Shown here piece after piece: positions 1 to 5,809 of a DNA stretch of 5,809 nucleotides (position 1 is the first letter of the stretch; each line of letters starts with the position of its first letter). The stretch covers positions 7,234 through 13,042 of the forward strand of contig NVSL01000054.1 of the NCBI GenBank assembly GCA_002401215.1, in the 5' to 3' direction. This DNA is from Flavobacteriaceae bacterium. GTDB taxonomy: Bacteria; Bacteroidota; Bacteroidia; Flavobacteriales; Flavobacteriaceae. A program made the translations under genes and the position numbers. The notes beneath the pieces were generated by a model. The model was not told where the DNA came from and made no database searches. It saw only the letters and a program-made list of their open reading frames with translations.

Positions 1-2
1 GC

Positions 3-524
3 TCCTATTTTTATTCTGAATACCGCTGGAAACAATATCAACGCGCACTAAAAAAGAACACCATTTTACTAGATCACAATGGTGAAAAATCGACTAAAGA
101 AATTAAAAAATTTGGAACTGTTGGCTGTGTTGTGTTAGACTCTTATGGCAATTTAGCTGCTGGCACATCAACTGGTGGGTTGACAAATAAAAAATATGGA
201 CGTATAGGAGATTCTCCAATTATTGGAGCTGGAACTTATGCAGATAATAAATCTTGCGCTGTTTCCTGTACCGGTACAGGAGAATATTTTATAAGAGGTA
301 CTATTGCAAGAGATATTGCCGCAAAGGTTGAATATAAAAATTATTCGTTGCAAAAATCTGGTGAGAAAACATTACAAAAGCTAACACAAATGAAAGGCAA
401 AGGTGGTTTTATATCTATTGATAAAAAAGGAAATTATATAATGATGTTTAATACCAAAGGGATGTATAGAGGTGTTGCAACTTCATCAGGAACATTTAAA
501 ATAGAAATATATGGCGAAGAATAA
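3..524 (+). CDS. Isoaspartyl peptidase/L-asparaginase (Ntn-hydrolase, plant type), C-terminal part
   Basis: The frame is open from base 3 to the TAA at 522-524; the start lies left of the window. This family (E. coli IaaA/EcAIII, plant-type asparaginases) is made as a precursor that cuts itself before a conserved Thr, which becomes the nucleophile for hydrolysing asparagine and beta-aspartyl dipeptides. That Thr is codon 117-119, in FGTVGCVVLD. After it come the family's substrate-binding blocks STGGLTNK, GRIGDSPIIGAGTYAD and SCTGTGEYFIR, then a closing FNTKGMYRG. The beta subunit would be about 135 residues, a normal length. The visible 38 residues before the Thr (SYFYSEYRWKQYQRAL and a Lys-rich linker) fit the end of the alpha subunit. 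The signal peptide, if any, is off-window, so location is unknown. All key residues in view are intact. The gene converges on the operon to its right, and I see no clear terminator of its own. Confidence 0.93.
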   Translation, partial: SYFYSEYRWKQYQRALKKNTILLDHNGEKSTKEIKKFGTVGCVVLDSYGNLAAGTSTGGLTNKKYGRIGDSPIIGAGTYADNKSCAVSCTGTGEYFIRGTIARDIAAKVEYKNYSLQKSGEKTLQKLTQMKGKGGFISIDKKGNYIMMFNTKGMYRGVATSSGTFKIEIYGEE

Positions 525-684
525 TCAACACACCTAAAATTCATACTCAATCCCCAAGAGGACAATCAACTTGTAGTAAATTTTTGAAATTGAAAATGAA
601 TTCCCTCCCTATAGTTATGAGATTCACGTAAAAGACAGTCAAAAAACTTAATAGAAGATGATTACTTCTCCCGATAACTATTGG

Positions 685-725
685 GCTCTCGTAAAGACAA
701 AATAAGAATGTGTCTTTACGAGAGC
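685..725. terminator. Perfect 15-bp inverted repeat between convergent genes, candidate bidirectional 3'-end hairpin
   Basis: The arms GCTCTCGTAAAGACA (685-699) and TGTCTTTACGAGAGC (711-725) are exact reverse complements around an 11-base loop. The right arm lies 8 bases beyond the DUF3570 stop codon, where a terminator for the leftward operon should be, and the asparaginase gene converges from the other side. Neither strand has a strong T-run right after the stem, so a classical Rho-independent terminator is not proven; it could instead protect the 3' end of the transcript. The structure is certain from the sequence, the role is inferred. Confidence 0.6.
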
Positions 726-733
726 AAATTAAC

Positions 734-2203
734 TTATTGCACAAATTTAATCCCAAAAGAAATTATACCCGCATTTAATCCATCACTTCTATTATAATTT
801 GCATAGCGTAAATCGATAGATTTTAATCCGAAAGTCAGCAATTTAGCTTTGGTAAAAATATCAGTATATTTTATTCCCAATCCATATTGATGACTATCAA
901 AAGCTGACAAATCATAATCTGAAGTGTAATACTCATCCGTAGATAAATGCTCTAAATAAGGAGCAAAATAATCAGCAGCTGTTTGGGTATAATAACGATA
1001 ATTAGGATAGACCGTAAACTTAGATCCTAACTTTATCGGAATTTCAATACTTGCTGTGTGACCGCTGATTCCCCAATCATCATAATAATATCTATAATAG
1101 GTTCTTACAGAAATAATTTCATTGATATAATAATTTAATCGTACGCCAACAGGGAGTTTAAAACGCGTATCTGGTAGCTGCTCAATATCATCAGCCAACT
1201 GAAAAACTTCGGTATTTGTTGGTGATGTATAGTTAGGAATGTGCGCTGCATTACCAATATAATAATTGTCGGTATCTTTAAAATAAACACGCTGCATTGG
1301 GTTAGACAACCATCCTGATTGCTGAACCACATCTAAAAAAAGTGAAAATTGCGCTCTCTGATTTATGATTTGAGAAAAACTAAACGACAACGAATAAGAG
1401 TTTCTACTTTTATTAGAAATAAGTTCAAAGCTCGGTGTCCAAACATTTGATCCATTTTTATCAATCACATTTCCTTGTTGATCTAAAATGTCAATCCCAT
1501 TAAAAAAACCATTGTTTAAATCACCCCCAGCTTGTAAATACGAATCTAATTCTGTTGGATATTTAGGACTCCAAGTATCTAAATAAACTTGCCCCTTCAC
1601 TCCGACTTCTGTGTTTTTTTCGTTGAATAATCTTGTGTATCCTCCTCCAAAACCTACGGATGTATAATCATATTCTGCCGCAAAATTCACGTTGGCACTT
1701 ACAATAGAATTCCGATCATCAGAACTATGAGAATAGCCTACGGCCCCTCCAAACCAAACATCACTTGCCGACGCACCTGAAGATTCTACCCACGGACTTC
1801 CTTTTATATCACTCGCCGCACCTATACCTCTACCTCTATCATCGTCGTCATCATCGTCTCCACCTTGTGACGCTCCTGAATTATCAAAAGGATCTAGGTT
1901 ACTCGAAGATGCCGAAGTATATGCCGAAATACCTGCGTCAACAGTTAAAACATCATCAGCGTTTAGTGGGATTGCCACGATAAACGTTGGAGTAATATCC
2001 ATCAATTTTTCTGATCCGATTCCACCAGTTACTGAAGCATGTTCGCCATCTTGCTGATAATAACTCATCAAAAAATCTACCTCAATAGATTCTAAAACTC
2101 TTTTTTTGTAGGTTCCGTTTTCGTTGTCTTTGCTCTCTTGTGCAAAAATAATTCCGCCGCAAAAAACCATCAATAAAATAATATATTTTTTCATATCTAC
2201 CAT
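734..2203 (-). CDS. DUF3570 family outer-membrane beta-barrel protein
   Basis: Function unknown. Residues 4-21 form a signal peptide (MKKYIILLMVFCGGIIFAQ). The mature N-terminus carries the blocks I associate with DUF3570: ESIEVDFLMSYYQQDGEHAS, VTGGIGSEKL and ISAYTSASS. The rest alternates polar and aromatic residues as outer-membrane strands do (RTYYRYYYDDW, YPNYRYYTQ) and ends in a strand closing with FGIKFVQ. Between the first strands is a low-complexity segment (about residues 97-148) with two SGAS motifs (109-112, 142-145), seven consecutive Asp (116-122) and GRGIG. This is the last gene of a leftward four-gene operon. The ATG at 2201-2203 overlaps the preceding TAA as TAATG, which suggests coupled translation. 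An in-frame ATG at 2192-2194 gives MKKYIILL, more like the neighbours' signal peptides, and may be the true start. Family call firm, function open. Confidence 0.9.
   Translation of the reverse strand: MVDMKKYIILLMVFCGGIIFAQESKDNENGTYKKRVLESIEVDFLMSYYQQDGEHASVTGGIGSEKLMDITPTFIVAIPLNADDVLTVDAGISAYTSASSSNLDPFDNSGASQGGDDDDDDDRGRGIGAASDIKGSPWVESSGASASDVWFGGAVGYSHSSDDRNSIVSANVNFAAEYDYTSVGFGGGYTRLFNEKNTEVGVKGQVYLDTWSPKYPTELDSYLQAGGDLNNGFFNGIDILDQQGNVIDKNGSNVWTPSFELISNKSRNSYSLSFSFSQIINQRAQFSLFLDVVQQSGWLSNPMQRVYFKDTDNYYIGNAAHIPNYTSPTNTEVFQLADDIEQLPDTRFKLPVGVRLNYYINEIISVRTYYRYYYDDWGISGHTASIEIPIKLGSKFTVYPNYRYYTQTAADYFAPYLEHLSTDEYYTSDYDLSAFDSHQYGLGIKYTDIFTKAKLLTFGLKSIDLRYANYNRSDGLNAGIISFGIKFVQ
1838..1858 (-). 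other. Asp7 run in the DUF3570 protein
   Basis: These 21 bases encode residues D116-D122, followed by R-G-R-G. GAC and GAT codons are mixed, so this is selected protein composition more than a pure DNA microsatellite. It sits in a Ser/Gly/Asp-rich stretch without beta-strand pattern, probably an exposed loop. Clustered carboxylates could bind divalent cations; that is inference. Confidence 0.75.
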
Positions 2204-2412
2204 TAATTACATCCACAACCTCCACCAGATTTTCCTCCGTTTGCTCCTGAAGCTCCCTCGCGATATACCTGAAAATTAGTTTCAAATTTTTCAATTTTAT
2301 TTGTTTGTAGTACCATATCTGGATCGCTCAAATTGACGGTCTGATATTCTTTTACGGCAACACATGAACTGCAAAAGAGTGCAATTCCACAATAAATAAA
2401 TGCTTTTTTCAT
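2203..2412 (-). CDS. DUF4266 small lipoprotein with C-terminal GGGCGCN
   Basis: A 69-residue protein of unknown function. Residues 1-16 form a lipoprotein signal peptide, with C17 in FCSSC as the likely lipidated cysteine, leaving a mature protein of about 53 residues. The core VKEYQTVNLSDPDM followed by FQVYREGASGANGG and the terminal GGGCGCN match the DUF4266 pattern as I know it. The only cysteines in the mature chain are C17 and the closing pair C66 and C68, a CxC dithiol one residue from the end. It starts 10 bp after the apbE stop, and its TAA overlaps the next ATG. In the operon it sits between the FMN transferase and the barrel. Possible roles are a redox-active dithiol, a metal site or a modified peptide; the sequence does not decide between them. 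Confidence 0.87.
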   Translation of the reverse strand: MKKAFIYCGIALFCSSCVAVKEYQTVNLSDPDMVLQTNKIEKFETNFQVYREGASGANGGKSGGGCGCN

Positions 2413-2422
2413 TTTTAGTTAT

Positions 2423-3403
2423 TTAGTTATTTTTTAATTTTATTCCGGTTGATGTATGCGTTTTTCCGGTATCATCAACAATGATACATTCAATTCCTTT
2501 TAGCTGATTTATAAAATCGACACCCACATCTAGCCCCATTACAAAAACGGATGTTGCCAGTGCATCCGCCAATTCTGCCTTTGGAGAAAAGATACTTACA
2601 CTCACAATTCCCGAACTTGGGTAACCTGTTTTTGGGTTGATGATATGCGAATATCTGACTCCGTCAAACTCCACAAATTTCTCATAATTACCAGAAGTCA
2701 CTACTGCCGAATTAGAAATTGGCAACAGTGCAAACACTTTATTTTTATTCAATGGATTTGTAATTCCCACTTTCCAATCTTCGCCATCAGGTTGTTTTCC
2801 CCAAGTATTCATGTCGCCCGATGCATTGATGATGCCTGCAACTACACCAATATTTTGCAATAATTTTTTGGCTTTATCGGCAGCATATCCTTTGGCAATT
2901 CCACCAAATCCGATTTTCATTCCTTTCAATTTTAAAAAAACGGTTGATGATTCTTTATCTAAAATAATATTTTTAAAACCAACTTTTGAAACGGAATTTT
3001 CTATTTTTTCTTTGGACGGCATCACTTTCATAGAACCATCAAACTTCCAAATTCTATCCATCGATGCGTAGGAAATATCGAAAGCTCCGTCGGTCAATTT
3101 TGAAATTGCGAGACTGCGTTCAATCAAATTAAATAATTCTTTATCAACTTTTACAGGTTTGATTCCTGCATTTCTGCTAATTTCGGATGTTTGTGAATTC
3201 GAATCCCAAGAAGAAATTAGTTTTTCTATTCTTGTTATTTCGTCAATTGCAATGTTTATATATTTATCTCCTTCTTGTTGATTTTTGGCAACTACAGAAA
3301 TATCAAATCGGCTACCCATTAGCTTAATTGTTTTTTTAAAACGCTCTTGAGAATGGATGTTTGATGCAGAAAGAAACAACAGTATTAAAAACAATTGTTT
3401 CAT
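2423..3403 (-). CDS. apbE: FAD:protein FMN transferase, ApbE family, exported
   Basis: ApbE enzymes split FAD and attach FMN through a phosphoester to Ser/Thr of extracytoplasmic proteins, using Mg2+. The 326-residue product is of normal length. A signal peptide (MKQLFLILLFLSASNIHSQ) without a lipobox cysteine predicts a soluble periplasmic enzyme. Family blocks follow in order: MGSRFDISV (29-37), SSWDSNSQTSEI (64-75), TDGAFDIS (104-111), KIGFGGIAKGYAAD (163-176), NASGDMNTWG (193-202), SAVVTSGNYEK (232-242), YSHIINPKTGYP (251-262) and DALATSVFVMG (280-290). The expected metal ligands are present: A170 backbone, D280 and T284. NASGD replaces the commoner GGD, and HIIN replaces HIID; neither looks disabling. 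The start overlaps the thioredoxin-like gene's stop as TAATG. The target protein is not known, but co-transcription points to an envelope protein of this operon or an unlinked substrate. Confidence 0.95.
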   Translation of the reverse strand: MKQLFLILLFLSASNIHSQERFKKTIKLMGSRFDISVVAKNQQEGDKYINIAIDEITRIEKLISSWDSNSQTSEISRNAGIKPVKVDKELFNLIERSLAISKLTDGAFDISYASMDRIWKFDGSMKVMPSKEKIENSVSKVGFKNIILDKESSTVFLKLKGMKIGFGGIAKGYAADKAKKLLQNIGVVAGIINASGDMNTWGKQPDGEDWKVGITNPLNKNKVFALLPISNSAVVTSGNYEKFVEFDGVRYSHIINPKTGYPSSGIVSVSIFSPKAELADALATSVFVMGLDVGVDFINQLKGIECIIVDDTGKTHTSTGIKLKNN

Positions 3404-3834
3404 TAGATATTAATTTTTGAAATGCGATTGATATAATCTTGCGGCGTATAATTTTTGACAAATCCGAACGCATCTAATACATTCCCTTTTGAATCTAGCA
3501 CGACTATCCAAGGGAATCTTGCGTGGTATTTTTCTGCCAACATATCATTCTGAATTTGCTGCTCTTTAGATAATTTATTTTTCTTTTTTCGAGGAAAATC
3601 TGCCTTTAGCAAGATTAAATTTTCATCAGCAAAAGAGATAAATTCGTGCGATTGCCAAATTTCTTTTTCTAATTTAATACAAGGTCCGCACCAATCGGAA
3701 CCAGAAAAAACTAAAACTATTTTTTTGTCTTGTAATGCCGATTGGTCTTTTGCTTTTTCAAAATTAGTAGTCCAATTTTGAGAGAAGCCTTGATAAGAAA
3801 TTAATAAAAGGAGAATAATTAAGGATTGTTTCAT
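3403..3834 (-). CDS. Exported thioredoxin-family protein (WCGPC)
   Basis: A 143-residue thioredoxin-fold protein, first gene of the four-gene operon. Residues 1-19 (ending GFSQ) form a signal peptide, so it acts outside the cytoplasm. The active site is SGSDWCGPC (44-52), with both cysteines at the start of the long helix. FPWIVVLD (107-114) supplies the conserved cis-Pro (P108), followed by GNVLDAFGF as the last strands. A Lys-rich, helical insertion (about 80-100, with PRKKKNKLSKEQQ) separates the second and third beta strands, as in thioredoxin_7/DUF255-like proteins. The only cysteines are the active-site pair. The likely job is reducing or exchanging disulfides in an envelope partner; the CGC tail of the DUF4266 lipoprotein is the obvious candidate, by context only. 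The start is preceded by an A/T-only leader with no Shine-Dalgarno. Confidence 0.92.
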   Translation of the reverse strand: MKQSLIILLLLISYQGFSQNWTTNFEKAKDQSALQDKKIVLVFSGSDWCGPCIKLEKEIWQSHEFISFADENLILLKADFPRKKKNKLSKEQQIQNDMLAEKYHARFPWIVVLDSKGNVLDAFGFVKNYTPQDYINRISKINI

Positions 3835-3866
3835 TTTAGTATATTTTAATAGGAATGGATTGTACT

Positions 3867-3889
3867 ATTATAAAACGCTTTACTACCAA
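3867..3889 (-). promoter_or_regulatory. Weak candidate promoter of the thioredoxin-apbE-DUF4266-DUF3570 operon
   Basis: Read leftward, there is a TATAAT hexamer at 3872-3867, with TTGG at 3889-3886 upstream in a T-rich context. The TATAAT lies 32 bases before the first start codon. The spacing to TTGG is shorter than the usual 17-20 bases, and the Bacteroidota -7 consensus TAnnTTTG is not matched, so only the position relative to the operon supports the call. Confidence 0.22.
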
Positions 3890-3901
3890 AAAACCCTACC
3901 C

Positions 3902-3956
3902 TAAAAAGCAAGAAAAATAAAAATAAAATATATTTAGCTGCTTATCAATATTTTAT
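3902..3956 (-). terminator. Possible AT-rich terminator after the DUF3078 gene
   Basis: On the leftward strand, ATAAAATAT (3956-3948) can pair with ATATTTTAT (3931-3923) over nine base pairs, around a 16-base loop containing AAGCAGC. A T-dominated stretch follows directly, down to about 3902. This resembles a Rho-independent terminator, but the stem is entirely A/T and therefore weak. It would end the PurM-DUF3078 transcript before the next operon, placing the (CAA)n tract in the 3' untranslated region. Confidence 0.35.
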
Positions 3957-3981
3957 ATTTTAAAAAAAACATCAACATTTT

Positions 3982-4052
<71 letters not shown>

Positions 4053-4063
4053 TCTAAGAATAG

Positions 4064-5080
4064 CTAAAATTGATAAACCACACCGATACCCAAAACTTGT
4101 TTCCATTGCACTTTTGCTCCTGAAATTTGGACTTCTTCATCGTTTATAGTTTCGGTAAATTTAATATCGTTATCATATTTTAGATGCGATCCAAAAACAG
4201 CTCTTATATAATCGTTTACTTGTAAGTTAAAAACAAACTCCCAATCCACATCTATGTTTCCAAAGTCATTGATATAATCAGTATAAAAACTCATCGTATT
4301 TTTGAAAAAAATATTTTTGAAGATTTCTTTTTCATAGGTACTAACGAGTAAAAAACCTAATTCGTGTCTAGATTGTTTTCCTTTTTTAATAAGAACACCG
4401 TTGCTATCGTAGGTTGCACCAGTTACACCAAAAGCGCCTGCATTAGCCAATGTTTCGTTTAACACAAAGGTTGATTTTAATGTTGCAGGAGACAAATACA
4501 AATTAAATTTTTCAACGTCATGACTATATATTGTACCAATACCAACAAATAAATAGGCAGGAGCCATAAAGGTTGATATTAATTTCTTAGTATCACCATC
4601 ATAAGAATAACCACTGGCAAATTGCGTTTTAAAACTAATATTTGCTGAAGAATACCAATTAGACAACGTATCTTTTCTATACCCAATAGTTGAATACATT
4701 TCTAATTGGTCATCTGATTTTTTAAGCTTAATATCTTTTTGGGTGTTCACTCCAAACCGAGCAAGAAGTCTATTTGCCCAAACAAAGTTTCCTTTTTTAT
4801 AGTTTCTTTCCATTTCAAAATTCAACAGACCTGATATTGAATTTGTTCCACCGGCATTCCAATTTACAAAGGCAACTTCACTCGCATCAAGACTAATCAC
4901 ATTCTTTTTTTTCCAGAAAGCAGAATCGATTACAATTTTATTTGGATTGTCAACCAAGTCATAAATAGAAACTTTATGAATATCATTTGTTTCAATATTT
5001 TTAACCATTATAGAATCTATTTGCGCTATGGAATTAACGCTAAAAAAGAATAAGAAAATATAGAGTACTAATGACTTCAT
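4064..5080 (-). CDS. DUF3078 family outer-membrane beta-barrel protein
   Basis: A 338-residue Bacteroidota-specific protein of unknown function. Residues 1-20 are a signal peptide ending SIAQ. The DUF3078 hallmark appears at 68-84: EVAFVNWNAGGTNSISG, with NWNAGG followed by the first membrane strands. Later family segments include YRKDTLSNWYSS (134-145), YLSPATLK (195-202), ANAGAFGVTGATYD (212-225) and RHELG (238-242). Strands with alternating hydrophobic residues continue to a C-terminal VLGIGVVYQF, whose terminal Phe is typical of outer-membrane barrels. The gene starts 24 bp after the purM stop with no promoter-sized gap, so the two are probably co-transcribed; the metabolic link, if any, is unclear. 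No cysteine is present. Family call firm, function unknown. Confidence 0.9.
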   Translation of the reverse strand: MKSLVLYIFLFFFSVNSIAQIDSIMVKNIETNDIHKVSIYDLVDNPNKIVIDSAFWKKKNVISLDASEVAFVNWNAGGTNSISGLLNFEMERNYKKGNFVWANRLLARFGVNTQKDIKLKKSDDQLEMYSTIGYRKDTLSNWYSSANISFKTQFASGYSYDGDTKKLISTFMAPAYLFVGIGTIYSHDVEKFNLYLSPATLKSTFVLNETLANAGAFGVTGATYDSNGVLIKKGKQSRHELGFLLVSTYEKEIFKNIFFKNTMSFYTDYINDFGNIDVDWEFVFNLQVNDYIRAVFGSHLKYDNDIKFTETINDEEVQISGAKVQWKQVLGIGVVYQF

Positions 5081-5104
5081 TAAATATGATAACTTCTTGT
5101 AGTG

Positions 5105-5809
5105 TTAATAAATAAAAGTTCCGTATTCACTTTTGATAGTTAATTTTTTCTTTTCTGATGATGCTACCCTACCAATAATTTGAGCATTTACATTGAATGA
5201 TTTAGATATTGAAATAATCTCATCAGCAATCGTTGGATCTAGATAAATTTCCATCCTATGTCCGCAATTAAAGACTTGATACATTTCTTTCCAATCTGTT
5301 TTTGACTGCTCTTGAATCAATTTGAATAACGGAGGTACGTTAAACATATTATCTTTTATGATATGTAAATCTTTTATAAAATGTAAAATTTTGGTTTGAG
5401 CACCACCACTACAATGCACCATTCCGTGGACATCTTTAGCATCATATTTATCTAATATTGCTTTGATTATTGGCGCATACGTTCTTGTTGGAGACAATAC
5501 TAATTTACCAGCATTGATTGGAGAATCATCAACAGCATCAGTTAATTTCATTCTGCCAGAATACACTAAATTTTCTGGTACAGCAGCATCAAAACTCTCT
5601 GGAAATTTAGTTACTAAATACTTAGAAAAGACATCGTGTCTTGCAGAAGTCAATCCGTTAGAACCCATACCACCATTATATTCAGTTTCGTAAGTTGCTT
5701 GCCCAAAAGATTCTAAACCTACAATAACGTCACCTTCTTTTATGTTGGCATTGTCGATAACATCACTTCGTTTCATTCTTGCAGTTACGGTAGAGTCTAC
5801 AATAATTGT
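5105..5809 (-). CDS. purM: Phosphoribosylformylglycinamidine cyclo-ligase (AIR synthetase), C-terminal part
   Basis: PurM closes the imidazole ring in purine synthesis: FGAM plus ATP gives AIR. The frame is open to the right edge; 234 residues are visible. The internal ATG at 5774-5776 (MKRSDVI) is not the true start, because TIIVDSTVTAR continues upstream in frame. Recognisable blocks are IKEGDVIVGLESFGQAT, GGMGSNGLTSARHDVF (counterpart of the usual HSNGYSLVRK), LVLSPTRTYAPIIKAIL, VHGMVHCSGGAQTKIL (counterpart of AHITGGG) and QVFNCGHRMEIYL (counterpart of TFNMGIGM). The inserted EYNGGMG and the altered glycine motifs match the longer Bacteroidota form of the enzyme, not the E. coli form. It is cytoplasmic. 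The 24-bp gap to the DUF3078 gene suggests a shared transcript. Confidence 0.9.
   Translation of the reverse strand, partial: TIIVDSTVTARMKRSDVIDNANIKEGDVIVGLESFGQATYETEYNGGMGSNGLTSARHDVFSKYLVTKFPESFDAAVPENLVYSGRMKLTDAVDDSPINAGKLVLSPTRTYAPIIKAILDKYDAKDVHGMVHCSGGAQTKILHFIKDLHIIKDNMFNVPPLFKLIQEQSKTDWKEMYQVFNCGHRMEIYLDPTIADEIISISKSFNVNAQIIGRVASSEKKKLTIKSEYGTFIY

Noticed and set aside
547..756. Leftward 69-codon open frame overlapping the end of the DUF3570 gene
   Set aside because: It runs through the 15-bp hairpin and the convergent spacer, overlaps the real gene in another frame, and its product has no recognisable family features.
1765..1983. Rightward open frame rich in His, Tyr and Leu opposite the DUF3570 gene
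   Set aside because: Its composition is the reverse reading of the Ser/Asp/Gly-rich loop of the real gene; it has no domain and no credible start context.
2645..3071. Two rightward open frames opposite apbE
   Set aside because: Antisense shadows of a gene whose every family motif is intact on the other strand.
734..3834. The four-gene operon as a mobile or phage-borne island
   Set aside because: No integrase, transposase, tRNA or flanking direct repeat is visible, and base composition and signal peptide style match the neighbouring housekeeping genes.
4406..4435. VTGAT in the DUF3078 protein as an ApbE acceptor site
   Set aside because: The required acidic residue three positions before the Thr is absent (FGVTGAT), and the segment belongs to a loop I recognise as a normal part of the family.
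5774..5776. ATG as the start of the rightmost gene
   Set aside because: The frame continues upstream to the edge with PurM-like residues, and 223 residues would omit the N-terminal half of the enzyme.

Overview
The window looks like chromosomal DNA from a member of the Bacteroidota, most likely a flavobacterium. The evidence is an AT-rich composition, AT-rich leaders without clear Shine-Dalgarno sequences, short MKK/MKQ signal peptides ending in SQ or AQ, and protein families typical of that phylum (DUF3078, DUF3570 with DUF4266, and the Bacteroidota-type PurM). There are seven protein genes, two of them cut by the window edges. I see no RNA genes, insertion sequences, CRISPR arrays or phage genes.

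Layout. Bases 3-524 (+) are the 3' part of an isoaspartyl peptidase/L-asparaginase gene, including its self-processing threonine. A 209-bp convergent spacer follows, holding a perfect 15-bp inverted repeat (685-725) next to the end of the opposing operon. Bases 734-3834 (-) are a compact four-gene operon, in transcription order: exported thioredoxin-like protein (WCGPC), ApbE-type FAD:protein FMN transferase, a 69-residue DUF4266 lipoprotein ending in GGGCGCN, and a DUF3570 outer-membrane barrel. Two junctions are TAATG stop/start overlaps and the third gap is 10 bp. A 229-bp spacer (3835-4063) carries an uninterrupted (CAA)23 microsatellite and a possible AT-rich terminator. Bases 4064-5080 (-) encode a DUF3078 outer-membrane barrel, and 5105 to the right edge (-) is the C-terminal part of PurM. 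These last two are 24 bp apart and probably share a transcript.

The part worth attention is the four-gene operon. All four products carry export signals. Together they supply a dithiol oxidoreductase, an enzyme that attaches FMN covalently to proteins, a small lipid-anchored protein with a C-terminal CGC dithiol, and an outer-membrane barrel. The families are recognisable and I believe they recur together in other bacteria, but I know of no established function for DUF4266 or DUF3570. A cell-envelope flavin/thiol redox module is an inference. The barrel has two SGAS tetrapeptides, in a low-complexity loop region near an Asp7 run, that resemble but do not fully match the ApbE acceptor motif.
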